Below, piece after piece: positions 45,190 through 54,909 of a DNA stretch of 64,000 nt (the first letter of the stretch is position 1; each line of letters opens with the position of its first letter). The position numbers were made by a program, and so were the translations under genes. The stretch lies in the NCBI GenBank assembly GCA_964560875.1, contig CAZLMW010000029.1:10282-74281 (forward strand). Reading direction: 5' to 3'. The stretch is from CAZLMW01 sp964560875 (lineage in GTDB: Bacteria > Myxococcota_A > UBA9042). The notes beneath the pieces are model-generated. The model made no database searches and was not told where the DNA came from. It was given only the letters and a program-made list of their open reading frames with translations.

Positions 45190-46905
45190 TCAGGGCAGCC
45201 AGCTGGGACGAACGCGGTGTAGCACCAGCCACAGTCCCATCAGGACGGCGAAGATGACCGACCACATGACGCCATAACTGTATGCAGCGACGGCACCCGC
45301 GACAGCGATAAGCGCGAATGGCTCCCACTCAGGTTCGCGACGCGTGATCTGGTCGAAGACGAGCAAGCCCGCCATGGAGACAACGCCGATCAGCGCGAAC
45401 GTTCCCCACACGCGCCACGGTTCGTAGGTGTCCCAAAGCAGCACCCGCGCACCCTCAAGATCGACGCCTTTGAGCGCGGCAAGTTTGGGCAGGACGGTTG
45501 TCTTCGCCATCTTCGCGACAGCGGCTGCGTCTTGACCGAGGATTTCCACGAGGTAACGCCGCGCGAGCACGACCTTGTCGCCAGATTTCTCGTACAGCTC
45601 GCCCGCGATCGTCGATCCGATCGCCCAGCCGATGCCGGTCGTCGCGTTGACGTAGCCAAGGTAGAGCGCCTTCTTTCCTGGCGGCGCGATGCCTGCGAAG
45701 TAGCGCAGCTTTGTCGGGCTGGCCATGAGCTCGCCGAGGGAGAAGCTCGCGATCGCCAGGAGGGTCCACCAGCCGTTGTCCGACATGCCCAGCGCGTAGA
45801 TCGCGCCGGCCGACACGAGGATGCCCGCCACCATCGCGGTCATGGAGCGTACTTTGCCGGTCCAAAAGCCGATGTAGAACGCGAACAACATGCACATGCC
45901 CGCGTTGATGTTGATCATGTATTCCTGCGGCAAGTGTCCCTTCCACTGCGCGGGAATCTCGCCGCCGAACATCGCGAACACGGGGCGGACAAGGGTGTCG
46001 ACCACATCGCGGCTGTCGACCCAGTCATCGATGAAGTTGGGGAGCAGGTCGAAGAGTTGGTAAAACATCATCCAAAAGCCCGAAAAGATGACCAAAAAGG
46101 CCATCAGTCGAGGTTCGGTGATGCCGATCGCGCTGTCCCAGAAGACGCGCAGCACGCCGCGGGATTCTTCTTCGGCATGCGGTTTTTCGGGCTCGTCGAA
46201 GGTGAAGAAGAGCAGGTAGTTCAGCGCAACGATCGCAGCGCACGAGATGAAGACCCACTTCCAAGCCATCAGCCGCATCACGCCGGCGAGAATCGGTCCG
46301 AGGAAGCCGCCGACGTTGACGAGCTGATAGAAGACGGACCACCCCAGGGACGCGCGCTTGTCGGGCAGGTTCACGGCGATGATGCCCTGCAAGCCGGGCT
46401 TGAAGATCGCGGTGCCGGCGGCGAGCAGAAGCGCACCCGCGGCGAAGATCGCGAACACAGTCTCGTGACCTGGGACCGTATCGGAGGCGCCACCCGTCAT
46501 CGCGGACGCCATCTCGGTCGCGTAGGCCATGACGATGTAGCCGGCCATCTTGATGGCGATCGACACGCCAACGGTGGACTTGTAGCCGTAGCGATCCGCG
46601 TAGCCGCCGGTGACGACGGGCAGGAAGCTCTGGACGGCCGCCCACCACGCGTAGATCAGGCCTTTTTGGATGTGCGTGAACTGCGGGCCGCCTTCTTCGA
46701 TCGACAGCACCATGTAGACCGGGAGCACCGTGCGCAGGCCGTAGTAGGCCAGGCGCTCGAGCATCTCCATCGTGTTGGCGATCCAAAACGGCGCGGGGAA
46801 CTCCCGCAGCTGGGTAAGCAGTCCTTCGTCGGAGGTCTCGGTGGCCGCGCTGTTACCCAGATCGGGGCCTGCGCCGCCGTCGGGCGCGGTCTCGGAAGCG
46901 CTCAT
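45190..46905 (-). CDS. POT-family peptide transporter, paralogue 1 of tandem pair
   Basis: 571 residues, about 12-14 hydrophobic helices. The POT proton motif is kept as E-M-L-E-R-L-A-Y-Y-G. G-Y-A-D-R-Y-G-Y-K is the MFS motif A loop. A periplasmic or cytoplasmic insert with D-D-W-V-D-S-R-D-V-V-D-T-L lies midway and is shared with the next gene. It starts 3 bases after the stop of paralogue 2, so both are in one operon. The substrate is presumably small peptides; the two copies may differ in specificity. Confidence 0.88.
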   Translation of the reverse strand: MSASETAPDGGAGPDLGNSAATETSDEGLLTQLREFPAPFWIANTMEMLERLAYYGLRTVLPVYMVLSIEEGGPQFTHIQKGLIYAWWAAVQSFLPVVTGGYADRYGYKSTVGVSIAIKMAGYIVMAYATEMASAMTGGASDTVPGHETVFAIFAAGALLLAAGTAIFKPGLQGIIAVNLPDKRASLGWSVFYQLVNVGGFLGPILAGVMRLMAWKWVFISCAAIVALNYLLFFTFDEPEKPHAEEESRGVLRVFWDSAIGITEPRLMAFLVIFSGFWMMFYQLFDLLPNFIDDWVDSRDVVDTLVRPVFAMFGGEIPAQWKGHLPQEYMININAGMCMLFAFYIGFWTGKVRSMTAMVAGILVSAGAIYALGMSDNGWWTLLAIASFSLGELMASPTKLRYFAGIAPPGKKALYLGYVNATTGIGWAIGSTIAGELYEKSGDKVVLARRYLVEILGQDAAAVAKMAKTTVLPKLAALKGVDLEGARVLLWDTYEPWRVWGTFALIGVVSMAGLLVFDQITRREPEWEPFALIAVAGAVAAYSYGVMWSVIFAVLMGLWLVLHRVRPSWLP

Positions 46906-46908
46906 GGG

Positions 46909-48483
46909 CTAGGCCCGCTTCTTGGTCATCGTGAGCACCCAGCGCCCGTACCACCAGATGCCGATGGCGCTGAGGATTCCGACGATGCCCATGATGTTCC
47001 AGACCATGTCGACGTTGTGAGTCGCGTGCAGCGCCTCGGTGATTTGCCACTTTGTCTGGCCGGACAGCTCGACGGCCTTGTCAAACGCTTCGCCCTGCGG
47101 AATCGCGGTGGCGGTGGCCTGGTCCAGCCAGCCTTTTTCGACGATCAGCTCGCGGCTGAACTGGTCCTTGCTCGCGAACTCGCTGTAGAGCCACGGCCCG
47201 ATCTTGCCTTCCAGCGTCCAGCCGATCGCCAACGGAATCTGCGAAAAGCCGAGGTACATCGCCTTCTTGTCGTCGGGCGCGAAGTTGCCAATGTACTCGC
47301 TGAACTTTGGACTGCTGAGCATCTCGCCGATCGAGAACGTCAGGATCGCGATGACCGAGAACCAGCCGGCTGTTGAGTGGCCCGACAGGAAGATCGCGAC
47401 CGTGGCCATCAGGGTGCCGACCACCATCGATGTGGTGGCGCGCATCAACCCGCTGACCCACGCAAAGAAGAAACACGTGAGCATGATGAGCCCCGCGTTG
47501 AGGTTGAGCATGCCCTCGGGGAGGATCTCGGTGCCGTCCTTGTTCATGACAACGAAGAACTTGATGATTTCGCTGTCGGTGCCCTCGGAGCCAAATAATG
47601 TCGCCACGATCTCGCGCGTATCCACCCAGTCGTCGATGTGGGCCGGCAGGACGTCGAACAGCGCGTTGAACATGAACCAGAAGCCGCTGAAGATCAGCAG
47701 GTAGAGCCACACGTGCGGCTTGGACAGCTCCCTGAGCGAGTCGACCATCAGGCTTTCTTGCTCGACCTTGCCTTCCTTGACGAGGCGGTTGCGCTCAAGC
47801 CGCGCTTCCTTGCCGGGCTCCTTGTAGAGCAGCAACATGATGAAGTTGAGGCCGATAATCGCGGCGCACGCGAAGAAGACGTTCTGCCACGCCATCTTGC
47901 GCATCGCGCCGGCGAGCAGCGGGCCCATGAAGCCGCCGATGTTGACCGTCTGGTAGAAGACGCCCCACGCCATCGACGAGTTCTCGCGCGACGTCACCTT
48001 GACCAGCGTGCCCTGGATTCCCGGTTTGAAGATGGCGGTGCCGGTCGCGAGCACGACGGCGCCCGCGAAGAAGCCCCAGAACGTCGGGAACAACGCCATC
48101 AGCAGGTAGCCGACGATCTTGATGACCGTGGAGATGAAGATCGTCTCTTTGTAGCCGTAGCGATCGGATAGCCCGCCCGTGAAGACCGGCACGATCGACT
48201 GAATGAGCGCCCAGACGAGCAGGATGTTGCCGAACTCGGAGAGGTTGATGCCAAGGCCGCCCTTGCTGACCGGATCCTTGGCGTAAAGCGTCGCGACGGC
48301 CTTGACGCCGTAGTACGCGAGCCGCTCGATCATCTCCATGCCGCCGACGATCCAGAACACGTAGCCGAGGCTCGCGATGGCCGCGACGAGTCCAAGCTGT
48401 TGGACGTCGGCTAGATTCCGTTCTTCGGCGCTTGGGAGGTCGGTCGCGGCGTTGGCGCCGTTCCCTGCGGGAGAGTCGCTCAT
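46909..48483 (-). CDS. POT-family peptide transporter, paralogue 2 of tandem pair
   Basis: 524 residues. The motif E-M-I-E-R-L-A-Y-Y-G, the loop G-L-S-D-R-Y-G-Y-K, G-T-A-I-F-K-P-G-I-Q-G and the mid-protein I-D-D-W-V-D-T-R-E-I-V match the neighbouring gene, showing an old tandem duplication. It is the first gene of the two-gene operon. The start is the ATG at 48483. The 154 bases downstream of the Trp-rich lipoprotein gene contain no other feature. Confidence 0.88.
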   Translation of the reverse strand: MSDSPAGNGANAATDLPSAEERNLADVQQLGLVAAIASLGYVFWIVGGMEMIERLAYYGVKAVATLYAKDPVSKGGLGINLSEFGNILLVWALIQSIVPVFTGGLSDRYGYKETIFISTVIKIVGYLLMALFPTFWGFFAGAVVLATGTAIFKPGIQGTLVKVTSRENSSMAWGVFYQTVNIGGFMGPLLAGAMRKMAWQNVFFACAAIIGLNFIMLLLYKEPGKEARLERNRLVKEGKVEQESLMVDSLRELSKPHVWLYLLIFSGFWFMFNALFDVLPAHIDDWVDTREIVATLFGSEGTDSEIIKFFVVMNKDGTEILPEGMLNLNAGLIMLTCFFFAWVSGLMRATTSMVVGTLMATVAIFLSGHSTAGWFSVIAILTFSIGEMLSSPKFSEYIGNFAPDDKKAMYLGFSQIPLAIGWTLEGKIGPWLYSEFASKDQFSRELIVEKGWLDQATATAIPQGEAFDKAVELSGQTKWQITEALHATHNVDMVWNIMGIVGILSAIGIWWYGRWVLTMTKKRA

Positions 48484-48637
48484 GGTCGGGCCCGGGCTGG
48501 CTGGGAGGGGCGCGGAAGGTATAGCGAATCCGCGCGCTCGCCAAGTGAGTCAGCGATCGAGGCTTTGTGGCGATGTTGTCGCGGATATGCCGCGATGTGC
48601 GGGTTAGCGCGGGCAGCGTGACCAGGTCTGTTGTTGG

Positions 48638-50221
48638 CTAGCGGGTGCCGCGCGGGGGGACCGGACGCGGAACTTCGCGGGGCCGCGGATCCTTGAGCTC
48701 GCGGGTGTCCCATGGCTTGCGCTTCTTCGTGTTGTTCTTGCGTGGCTTGACCTTGTTGGGGGCGACCCGAACGTCCGCGGAAGGCGGCCGACGACCCGGA
48801 GCAGGCGGAGCCGGGCGCGCGGAAGGCCTTGTTGGTCGCGCCGATGGACGCGTCGGACGCGTCGTGGGTCGTGTTGGACGCGCGGTCGGTCGTGTTGGAC
48901 GCGTCGTGGGACGCGTGGGGCGAGTCGTCGGTCGTGTTGGACGCGCCGTCGGTCGTGTTGGACGCGCGGCAGGCCTTGTTGGGCGCGCGGCAGGCCTTGT
49001 TGTGGGCGCCGGTCGCGTGCGAGGCGGTGCCGGTCGCGTCTGGTGCCGGGGCTGTGCTGGCCGTGACGGGCGAGCTGCCGGCGCCGGGCGACGCGTCGGG
49101 GTGGCCGGGTAAACGCGTGTCGGGGTCGGCCGGGCCGGAGCTGGGGAGACGCCCGGGCCAGGTCGATCGGTCGTTCCTGGGCGCGGGCGCGATCCGGTGT
49201 CGTACGGTCGCGGCGTTGGAGGCCGCGCTGCCGGCCGCCCGGCAGCAGGCCTCGCCGGCGCCGGGCGAGTCGTGGGAGCAGGACGCGTGTACGTCGGTCC
49301 CGGTCGTGCCGCAGGCGCGGGACGCGTGTACGTCGGTCCCGGTCGTGCCGCAGGCGCGGGACGCGTGCCGGGCGCCGAACGGTAGTTTGGAGCGGGACGA
49401 GCTGCCGGTCGTGTGGCCCGGGGAGCAGGTCGCGCAGGGGGCTTGGGTAATGCTCGCGGTCGCGCGCTGGGGATCGATGCGATCGGGCGCGGCGCGATTC
49501 GGGTGCGGGTCCAGGTGCCGACACGTGTTGACTTCGGGCCGCGGTTGTAGCTGACCTGGCCGCCGCCCGACCGGCTCAAACGCCCCGTGTTCGCGATGAT
49601 TACAGACTGGTTGTAGACCGTCGTCGTGCGGTTCTTGGTGATAACAACCGTGCGGACCCGGCGGCTGCGGAAGTTGCGATGCTCCACGAATGTCCAATAC
49701 GTCGGGTGAGCGTGATTGGCGCCGCGCGGACCCATCGGAGCCCAACCGACGCAGCCGCCGCCGTTGCGCCATAGCACCCAGGCTGGCGCCCAGTCGTAGC
49801 CGGGCACCCAGGACCAGCCGAAGCGACCGTCCCAAAACCACCGACCGTAGTGGTACGTCGCCCAGCCCCAGGGCTCCGCGCTATCCCACGTCCAGCCCCA
49901 TTTTGTGTAGGACCACGAACCGACCCAATACGGCCGCCACATCGGGTCGCGGATCGCGTTGGGCGTCCAGACGCATCCGTGCAGGTTCGAGTAGCGCCAG
50001 TTGCCCCACGACGCGAGCGTCTGGAACGCCGCTGGTCCAACGCGACAGTCGGTTGTCGTCGGCACCGCGCGCACGGCTCGGCGTCGATTCCGGGTCCGGT
50101 AGTAGCCGTCGTCGTCCGTTTGCACGTAGACGGGACCGCAGGCGCTGGCCGTCATGGCGACGGTTCCGAACATGATCGCGGCGACGATGACGCTGCGATG
50201 AATAGGTCGATGAGCGTGCAT
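48638..50221 (-). CDS. Trp-rich (DUF6600-like) lipoprotein with Pro/Arg/Thr repeat tail
   Basis: 527 residues. GGGGGGAG precedes the ATG at 50221. The signal ends in lipobox T-A-S-A-C (Cys near 28). Residues 65-180 are very rich in aromatic residues, with W-G-W-A-T-Y-H-Y-G-R-W-F-W and G-W-S-W-V-P-G-Y-D-W-A-P-A-W-V repeats, the pattern of the DUF6600 domain. From about 225 to 500 the chain is low-complexity Pro, Arg, Ala and Thr, including about twelve A-R-P-T-R-P-T-like heptads. The tail is Lys/Arg/Pro-rich. It is strongly basic and may bind polyanions or cell wall at the surface. The open frames on the opposite strand are products of the repeat. Confidence 0.8.
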   Translation of the reverse strand: MHAHRPIHRSVIVAAIMFGTVAMTASACGPVYVQTDDDGYYRTRNRRRAVRAVPTTTDCRVGPAAFQTLASWGNWRYSNLHGCVWTPNAIRDPMWRPYWVGSWSYTKWGWTWDSAEPWGWATYHYGRWFWDGRFGWSWVPGYDWAPAWVLWRNGGGCVGWAPMGPRGANHAHPTYWTFVEHRNFRSRRVRTVVITKNRTTTVYNQSVIIANTGRLSRSGGGQVSYNRGPKSTRVGTWTRTRIAPRPIASIPSARPRALPKPPARPAPRATRPAARPAPNYRSAPGTRPAPAARPGPTYTRPAPAARPGPTYTRPAPTTRPAPARPAAGRPAARPPTPRPYDTGSRPRPGTTDRPGPGVSPAPARPTPTRVYPATPTRRPAPAARPSRPAQPRHQTRPAPPRTRPAPTTRPAARPTRPAARPTRPTARPTRPTTRPTRPTTRPTRPTARPTRPTTRPTRPSARPTRPSARPAPPAPGRRPPSADVRVAPNKVKPRKNNTKKRKPWDTRELKDPRPREVPRPVPPRGTR

Positions 50222-50338
50222 AACTCCCCCCTGTGGCCCCGGCGCCGTTGAGTTGCGCCGCCATTGTGAGCCATTGTCGACGTCTTACAACTGCGCCGAC
50301 GCGGCTCTTCTAACCTGACCCTGGTAACGGCGACCACC

Positions 50339-50890
50339 ATGCCCCGATTCGACGCCTCTGCCATCGCCTGCCGTGTACGCACCTACAAGGAAGGCGTGTT
50401 GTCCGCCATTGCCCACGATTTGCTGCTCGACGCGAGCAGGATCGACGTGGTGATCGAAGCAGGGGCCATTGACGTGTCCGTTGCCGCGGGCGGGCTGGTG
50501 GTGCTCGGGGCGATCGTTAACGGGCAGCTTGTTTCCGGCGAATTGTCGCCCTCCCAGAAAGCAGAAGTGCAGCAGAACATGCGCAAGAAGGTCCTCGCGA
50601 CCGCAAGTCACCCCGTCGTTCGATTCCGGGCAAGGGGCGTTGCGCGTGGCGATCTCGTTGCTGGCGAGCTGGAGCTCCATGGCCGAACACGACCTCTTCG
50701 ATTGCAGCGAGTCGCCGATACGGCAGACGGGGCGATCTTGTTGCGGACTTCGATCGACCAGCGCGACTTCGGCATCAAGCCCTTTCGCGCTGCATTCGGG
50801 GCGCTGAAAGTTAAGCCTCGCGTCGACATCGAGGTCGAGATCGCCGCGGCTTCGGCTTCCGAAGTGCTCGCCGCGTTGGGCTTGGAGTAG
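50339..50890 (+). CDS. YceI-like domain protein
   Basis: 183 residues, typical YceI length. The fold's features are visible: paired strands (F-D-A-S-A-I-A-C-R-V), Q-Q-N-M-R-K-K-V-L-A-T-A-S-H-P-V-V-R-F-R-A, G-E-L-E-L-H-G-R-T-R-P-L and Q-R-D-F-G-I-K-P-F. The lipocalin-like barrel binds isoprenoid lipids. No signal peptide is seen, so this copy is cytoplasmic, unlike E. coli YceI. It is convergent with the ABC permease gene, 5 bases away. Confidence 0.85.
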   Translation: MPRFDASAIACRVRTYKEGVLSAIAHDLLLDASRIDVVIEAGAIDVSVAAGGLVVLGAIVNGQLVSGELSPSQKAEVQQNMRKKVLATASHPVVRFRARGVARGDLVAGELELHGRTRPLRLQRVADTADGAILLRTSIDQRDFGIKPFRAAFGALKVKPRVDIEVEIAAASASEVLAALGLE

Positions 50891-50895
50891 CGGCT

Positions 50896-51753
50896 TCAGC
50901 CCTTGACGCCACCCGCCGTCAGCCCGCCCACCAAGTGCTTTTCGAGCGCGTAAAAGAGGCCCATTACCGGGATCGAGACGATCAGCGATGACGCCGCGAA
51001 GAGGCTCCACTGCACGTCTTTGTCGCCGACGTAGTTGCGGATCTGGACCGGCATCGTGAACGCCGCTTCCGAGCTCAAGAACGTGTACGCGAGCACGAAT
51101 TCGTTCCAGGCGGTCATAAACGAGAACAGCGCTGTCACTGCGATTGCTGGTGCCGATAGCGGCATGATGATGCGAACGAAGATCGTGAAACGCGATGCAC
51201 CGTCGATAACCGCGCTCTCTTCGAGCTCGCGGGGCAGGGTGTCGAAGTAGCCCTTGAGCATCCAGGTGCAAAACGGGATCGACGTCGTCGCGTAGACGAG
51301 GGTCAGGCCGGCGATCGAATCCAACAGGTTGAGCTTCTGCATGAGCACGTAGAGCGGAATCATCGTCAGGATCCCGGGGAACATCTGCGTGGCGAGAAAG
51401 CCCAGCAGGCCCATGCGGCGACCCGGGAATTCGAACCGTGCGAAGCCATACGCCGCGGTGCACGCCAGGCCGATACCAAGGACGGTCGTCAACCCGGCGA
51501 TGACGATCGAGTTCAACATCTGCACGCCGAACAGCCATGTGCCCTGCGCGTCGGTGCGCGAAACGACCGTCTCGAACGCCGTGAAATCAAACGTGGATGG
51601 CAGCGGCGAGACGGACGCGCTGACCCCGCCTGTCCCGGCGAGCGAGAGCTTCACGACGTACAGGACTGGGTAGAGCGTGGCGATTGTCACGGGCACAAGC
51701 AGCAGGTGCGGCCACCAGATCGTCTTGCCGGTGTAGTTGGATGATCCGCTCAT
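50896..51753 (-). CDS. malG: sugar ABC transporter permease, MalG-like
   Basis: 285 residues with six hydrophobic helices. The ATPase-coupling EAA loop reads E-L-E-E-S-A-V-I-D-G-A-S-R-F-T, matching E-A-A-x-x-D-G. The C-terminal helix end G-L-T-A-G-G-V-K-G is the usual MalG tail. The ATG at 51753 overlaps the malF-like stop as ATGA. It is the last gene of a four-gene operon. Confidence 0.9.
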   Translation of the reverse strand: MSGSSNYTGKTIWWPHLLLVPVTIATLYPVLYVVKLSLAGTGGVSASVSPLPSTFDFTAFETVVSRTDAQGTWLFGVQMLNSIVIAGLTTVLGIGLACTAAYGFARFEFPGRRMGLLGFLATQMFPGILTMIPLYVLMQKLNLLDSIAGLTLVYATTSIPFCTWMLKGYFDTLPRELEESAVIDGASRFTIFVRIIMPLSAPAIAVTALFSFMTAWNEFVLAYTFLSSEAAFTMPVQIRNYVGDKDVQWSLFAASSLIVSIPVMGLFYALEKHLVGGLTAGGVKG

Positions 51754-53516
51754 CGGTCGACCGCCTCCGTCGCCTGGGTCAAGCGGTTGGTGATGAGTGT
51801 GTAGCCGAGAAGCAGCAAGAAGATGAGCACGCTATAGGCAGCGGCCAGCCCGAGACGGCGCAAGACCGTAAACAAGTAGTAGGCCTCGGTGATGAGGATT
51901 TCCGTCTGGTGATCGGGCCCGCCCCCGCTGACGAGATAGATGATGTTGAACGCGTTGAACGTCCAGATGGTGCCGAGGATGACCGCCGGGAAGAGCGCCG
52001 GTTTCAGCAGCGGCAAGGTCACGTGGCGAAACTTCTGCCAGCCGCTGGCGCCATCGATCGAGGCCGCTTCGTACAGCTCCGCCGGGATCGACTGCAGCGC
52101 CCCCAGCGAGATCACCATCATGAACGGAAACCCCAACCAGACATTGGTCGCGAGGTTGGCGGCGAAGTTGGTCAACGCGCTCTCGCCCAGCCAGTCGACG
52201 GGAACCACTCCCAGCGCACCCAGCATGGCGTTGATCGGGCCGTACTGGGTGTTGAACAGCCACTTCCACGTCAGCGCGGTGATGTAGTTGGGCACGGCCC
52301 ACGGAACGATCAGCAGCATGCGGTAGAGCTTGCGCCCGCGAAAATCGGGGCGGTTGAGCAGGATCGCGAGGGCGAGGCCGATCGTGACGTGCAGCGTGAC
52401 GTTGCTGAATGTCCAGATGACCGTGTGGACGAGGGTGCGCCAGAAATGGGTGACGCTGGCTTCGTCGGTGAGGCTTTGAACGACCTCGATGTAGTTGGCC
52501 ATGCCGACAAACGTGCCGCCGCGGTCGGTGAACGCGATGCCGACGCCAACCGCGAAGGGGACGAAGACGAGCACGCCGGTCGCGAGGACAGCGGGGCCGA
52601 CGTACATGTACGGGGAGGGATCGGCGCGAACGGCGCTGACGGTCCACGCGAGAGGCTCGACCAGGGCTCCAAAGAGCAGGGCGAGCGTGGCCATCGACAC
52701 CAGCAACCAGGTGTCCGCGGCGGCGAGGGCGGCGGCCGCGGGGGCGGCTTCATGCGGAAAGAGCCTGGAGGCGCCGACAATATCCAGCGATCCACCGCTG
52801 ATCTCGAGCAGGGTGGGCGCCGCGGCGATGGCGGCTGCGAGCACGACGAGCATGGCTGCGACGCCCGCGACCCAGAGCGGCAATCCGACGCGGACCAGGA
52901 ACACGACAAGCACAGCGGCGAGCAGACATGCGGCCCACCGCCATGGCGCCGAACCTTCGGAAACGACCGGAGCCTTGAGGACAACACCGGCGGCTCCCGC
53001 GGCTTCTTTGTCGGATTCCGCCTTTCGGTACGGCACCGCGATCGCCTCGATCCGATCGCCCAGGTCCACGGCCAGTCGAGAAAACGCGATGCGGCCCCCG
53101 CGTTTGAGGGCATCGGACGCGGCTGTCTCCAGCGACCGTGTGTGTTCGCCGAGCTGTCCGCGCATCGTGTCGTCGATGCGGCCCTTCGTCGTCAACAGCT
53201 CTGCGCCACGCGCGATCCCGAACTCGTCGACGCCGCCCGAAACGCTCGCAAAAGCTGCCGCGACAAGGGCACCGTGCTTGGATTCCACGGCCGCGAGGGC
53301 TTGTTCGACGTCGCCGCCGCCCGCCACCGTTCGCGCGAGCGAGTCTGCGATTGCTGCTCCCCGTCCGGCGCGATCCACGGCCGTCCGGGCGTCATCGACC
53401 GCGGTATATCCCCAGTCGGCCACGACGAGCAGACAAGTCGACCAAAGCAGCGCCGAGACGACGCGCGTTACAGTCGAACCATGCGTTACCGCGTAGGTTG
53501 CGCCGCCCCCTGCCAT
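51750..53516 (-). CDS. malF: sugar ABC transporter permease, MalF-like with long N-terminal extension
   Basis: 588 residues. The C-terminal 290 are a normal MalF-type permease with six helices and the EAA loop E-L-Y-E-A-A-S-I-D-G-A-S. Ahead of it lie about 300 extra residues: one anchor helix near 20, an extracytoplasmic domain of about 130 residues with alternating Ala/Glu/Arg, and four further hydrophobic helices. MalF of enteric bacteria also carries extra helices and a loop, but this is larger and different. The ATG at 53516 lies 19 bases after malE; longer starts would overlap malE. The extension may meet the binding protein or stabilise the complex. Confidence 0.85.
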   Translation of the reverse strand: MAGGGATYAVTHGSTVTRVVSALLWSTCLLVVADWGYTAVDDARTAVDRAGRGAAIADSLARTVAGGGDVEQALAAVESKHGALVAAAFASVSGGVDEFGIARGAELLTTKGRIDDTMRGQLGEHTRSLETAASDALKRGGRIAFSRLAVDLGDRIEAIAVPYRKAESDKEAAGAAGVVLKAPVVSEGSAPWRWAACLLAAVLVVFLVRVGLPLWVAGVAAMLVVLAAAIAAAPTLLEISGGSLDIVGASRLFPHEAAPAAAALAAADTWLLVSMATLALLFGALVEPLAWTVSAVRADPSPYMYVGPAVLATGVLVFVPFAVGVGIAFTDRGGTFVGMANYIEVVQSLTDEASVTHFWRTLVHTVIWTFSNVTLHVTIGLALAILLNRPDFRGRKLYRMLLIVPWAVPNYITALTWKWLFNTQYGPINAMLGALGVVPVDWLGESALTNFAANLATNVWLGFPFMMVISLGALQSIPAELYEAASIDGASGWQKFRHVTLPLLKPALFPAVILGTIWTFNAFNIIYLVSGGGPDHQTEILITEAYYLFTVLRRLGLAAAYSVLIFLLLLGYTLITNRLTQATEAVDR

Positions 53517-53535
53517 CGTGCTTATCCGCCCTTGT

Positions 53536-54909
53536 TCAGCGCTTGAGTTTGGCGAGGCTGGCGTCGGCTTCGGACTGCGCAGCCTTGAACGATTCGGCCG
53601 CCGGCTTGCCGCCAAAGATCACCTTCCGCAACGCGTTGTTGTACGGCTGCCAGGCGAGACCGGCTTCGACCGCGTTGCTCATCGGCACGGCCATGTCGGC
53701 CTGGCCGCGGAACGTCTTGATCACCGGATCGTTGGACCACGTCGGGTTCTCGTAGATCTTGGCGTTGGCGACCATCTGCTTGCCCTGCTTCATGCGCAGC
53801 AGCGCGGCCTCGTCGCTCGTCAGGTAGTCCAGCACGACGAGCGCGGCGTCCCTGGCCTTGGCCTTGGCCGACAGGAACACCGCCTCCGACCCCAGGTACG
53901 GACGCAGCGGCTGGCCGTTGGGCGCTGTCGGCATCATCGCCACCGACCACTTCACCGACTTGTCGATCTCGCTGATGAACCACGGGCCGTTGAACACGAA
54001 CGGAACGTTGCCGTCGTTGAACATCGCCGTCACCACGAAGCTGCTCAGGCCCTTGGGTAGAATCTTGGCGTCCGTGTGGAGGCTGCGGACCGCCTCGGCG
54101 GCCTTGATCGATGCCTTCGAGTCGAGCTTCAGCTCGCGGCTCTTCTCGTCGAACAACCTGCCACCGTACGCGTGCAGGAAGCCGGCGTGGAAGTAGGTGT
54201 TGGCGGCGTCGTAGGCCAGGCCGAACTTGCCGTCTTCCTTGCTGACATGCTTTTTCGCCTCGGCGATGAGCTCGCCCATCGTCGCGGGCGCCTTGGTCAC
54301 CATCTTGGTGTTGTAGAACAGCACGAGCGACTTGAACGCGAGCGGCAAGCCGTAGATCGCGCGCTCGAACACCAGCGGCGTGATGGTCTGGGGCAGGAAG
54401 CGGCTCAGTCGATCCTTGCCCGCCCACTTGCCGAGCGGCTGGATCAGGCCATCGCGCGCCCAGGTTCCGATCTTGTCGTGCGCGAAGATTATGAGGTCCG
54501 GGCCGTTTCCGCGCGGGATCGCGACCTGCATCTTGTCGACGAGCGCGTCGAACGGAATCGCCAGGGCGGTCAGCTTGATCTCGGGGTGCTTGGCGTTCCA
54601 GGCGCTGATGAGCTTGTCGAGGGCGGCGCGTTCGGCGTCCCGGTAGGAGTGCCAGATCAGGACAGCCTGGGGCTTGGCCGGCTTTTTGTCCGCTTTGTGG
54701 GCGGCCGCCTTCTTCGCGCCCGGTTTCTTGCCCTTGTCGTTGGCCTTATCGCCCGTTTTTCCAGCGGCCTTGTCGGCCTTCGCCGCCGGCTTGGCGCTGT
54801 TCTTCTTGCCGCAGCCACCAACAACGAGGGCGGAAGCGAGCAAGATGGCTACGAGCGTCGAAGCGCGGCCGAAAAACGAGGCGGTGGACGCGCGGCTTAT
54901 GAGGTTCAT
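53536..54909 (-). CDS. malE: maltose/maltodextrin-type solute-binding lipoprotein
   Basis: 457 residues. Lipobox V-V-G-G-C near residue 33 anchors it, followed by a 50-residue Lys/Ala-rich flexible linker. The binding fold has MalE-type signatures: W-H-S-Y near the start, A-H-D-K-I-G-T-W-A-R-D-G-L-I-Q-P-L, I-Y-G-L-P-L-A-F-K-S-L-V-L-F-Y-N and P-F-V-F-N-G-P-W-F. It captures oligosaccharide for the MalFG channel. Its stop lies 19 bases before malF; its start overlaps the ATPase gene by 4 bases. Confidence 0.88.
   Translation of the reverse strand: MNLISRASTASFFGRASTLVAILLASALVVGGCGKKNSAKPAAKADKAAGKTGDKANDKGKKPGAKKAAAHKADKKPAKPQAVLIWHSYRDAERAALDKLISAWNAKHPEIKLTALAIPFDALVDKMQVAIPRGNGPDLIIFAHDKIGTWARDGLIQPLGKWAGKDRLSRFLPQTITPLVFERAIYGLPLAFKSLVLFYNTKMVTKAPATMGELIAEAKKHVSKEDGKFGLAYDAANTYFHAGFLHAYGGRLFDEKSRELKLDSKASIKAAEAVRSLHTDAKILPKGLSSFVVTAMFNDGNVPFVFNGPWFISEIDKSVKWSVAMMPTAPNGQPLRPYLGSEAVFLSAKAKARDAALVVLDYLTSDEAALLRMKQGKQMVANAKIYENPTWSNDPVIKTFRGQADMAVPMSNAVEAGLAWQPYNNALRKVIFGGKPAAESFKAAQSEADASLAKLKR

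Noticed and set aside
48829..49554. + strand repetitive frame with V-V-L-D-A units
   Set aside because: Complement of the Pro/Arg/Thr repeat tail of the Trp-rich lipoprotein; no signal or ribosome site.
51684..53546. 620-codon + strand frame
   Set aside because: Antisense to the malF/malG genes, with biased Arg/Asp/Gly composition.
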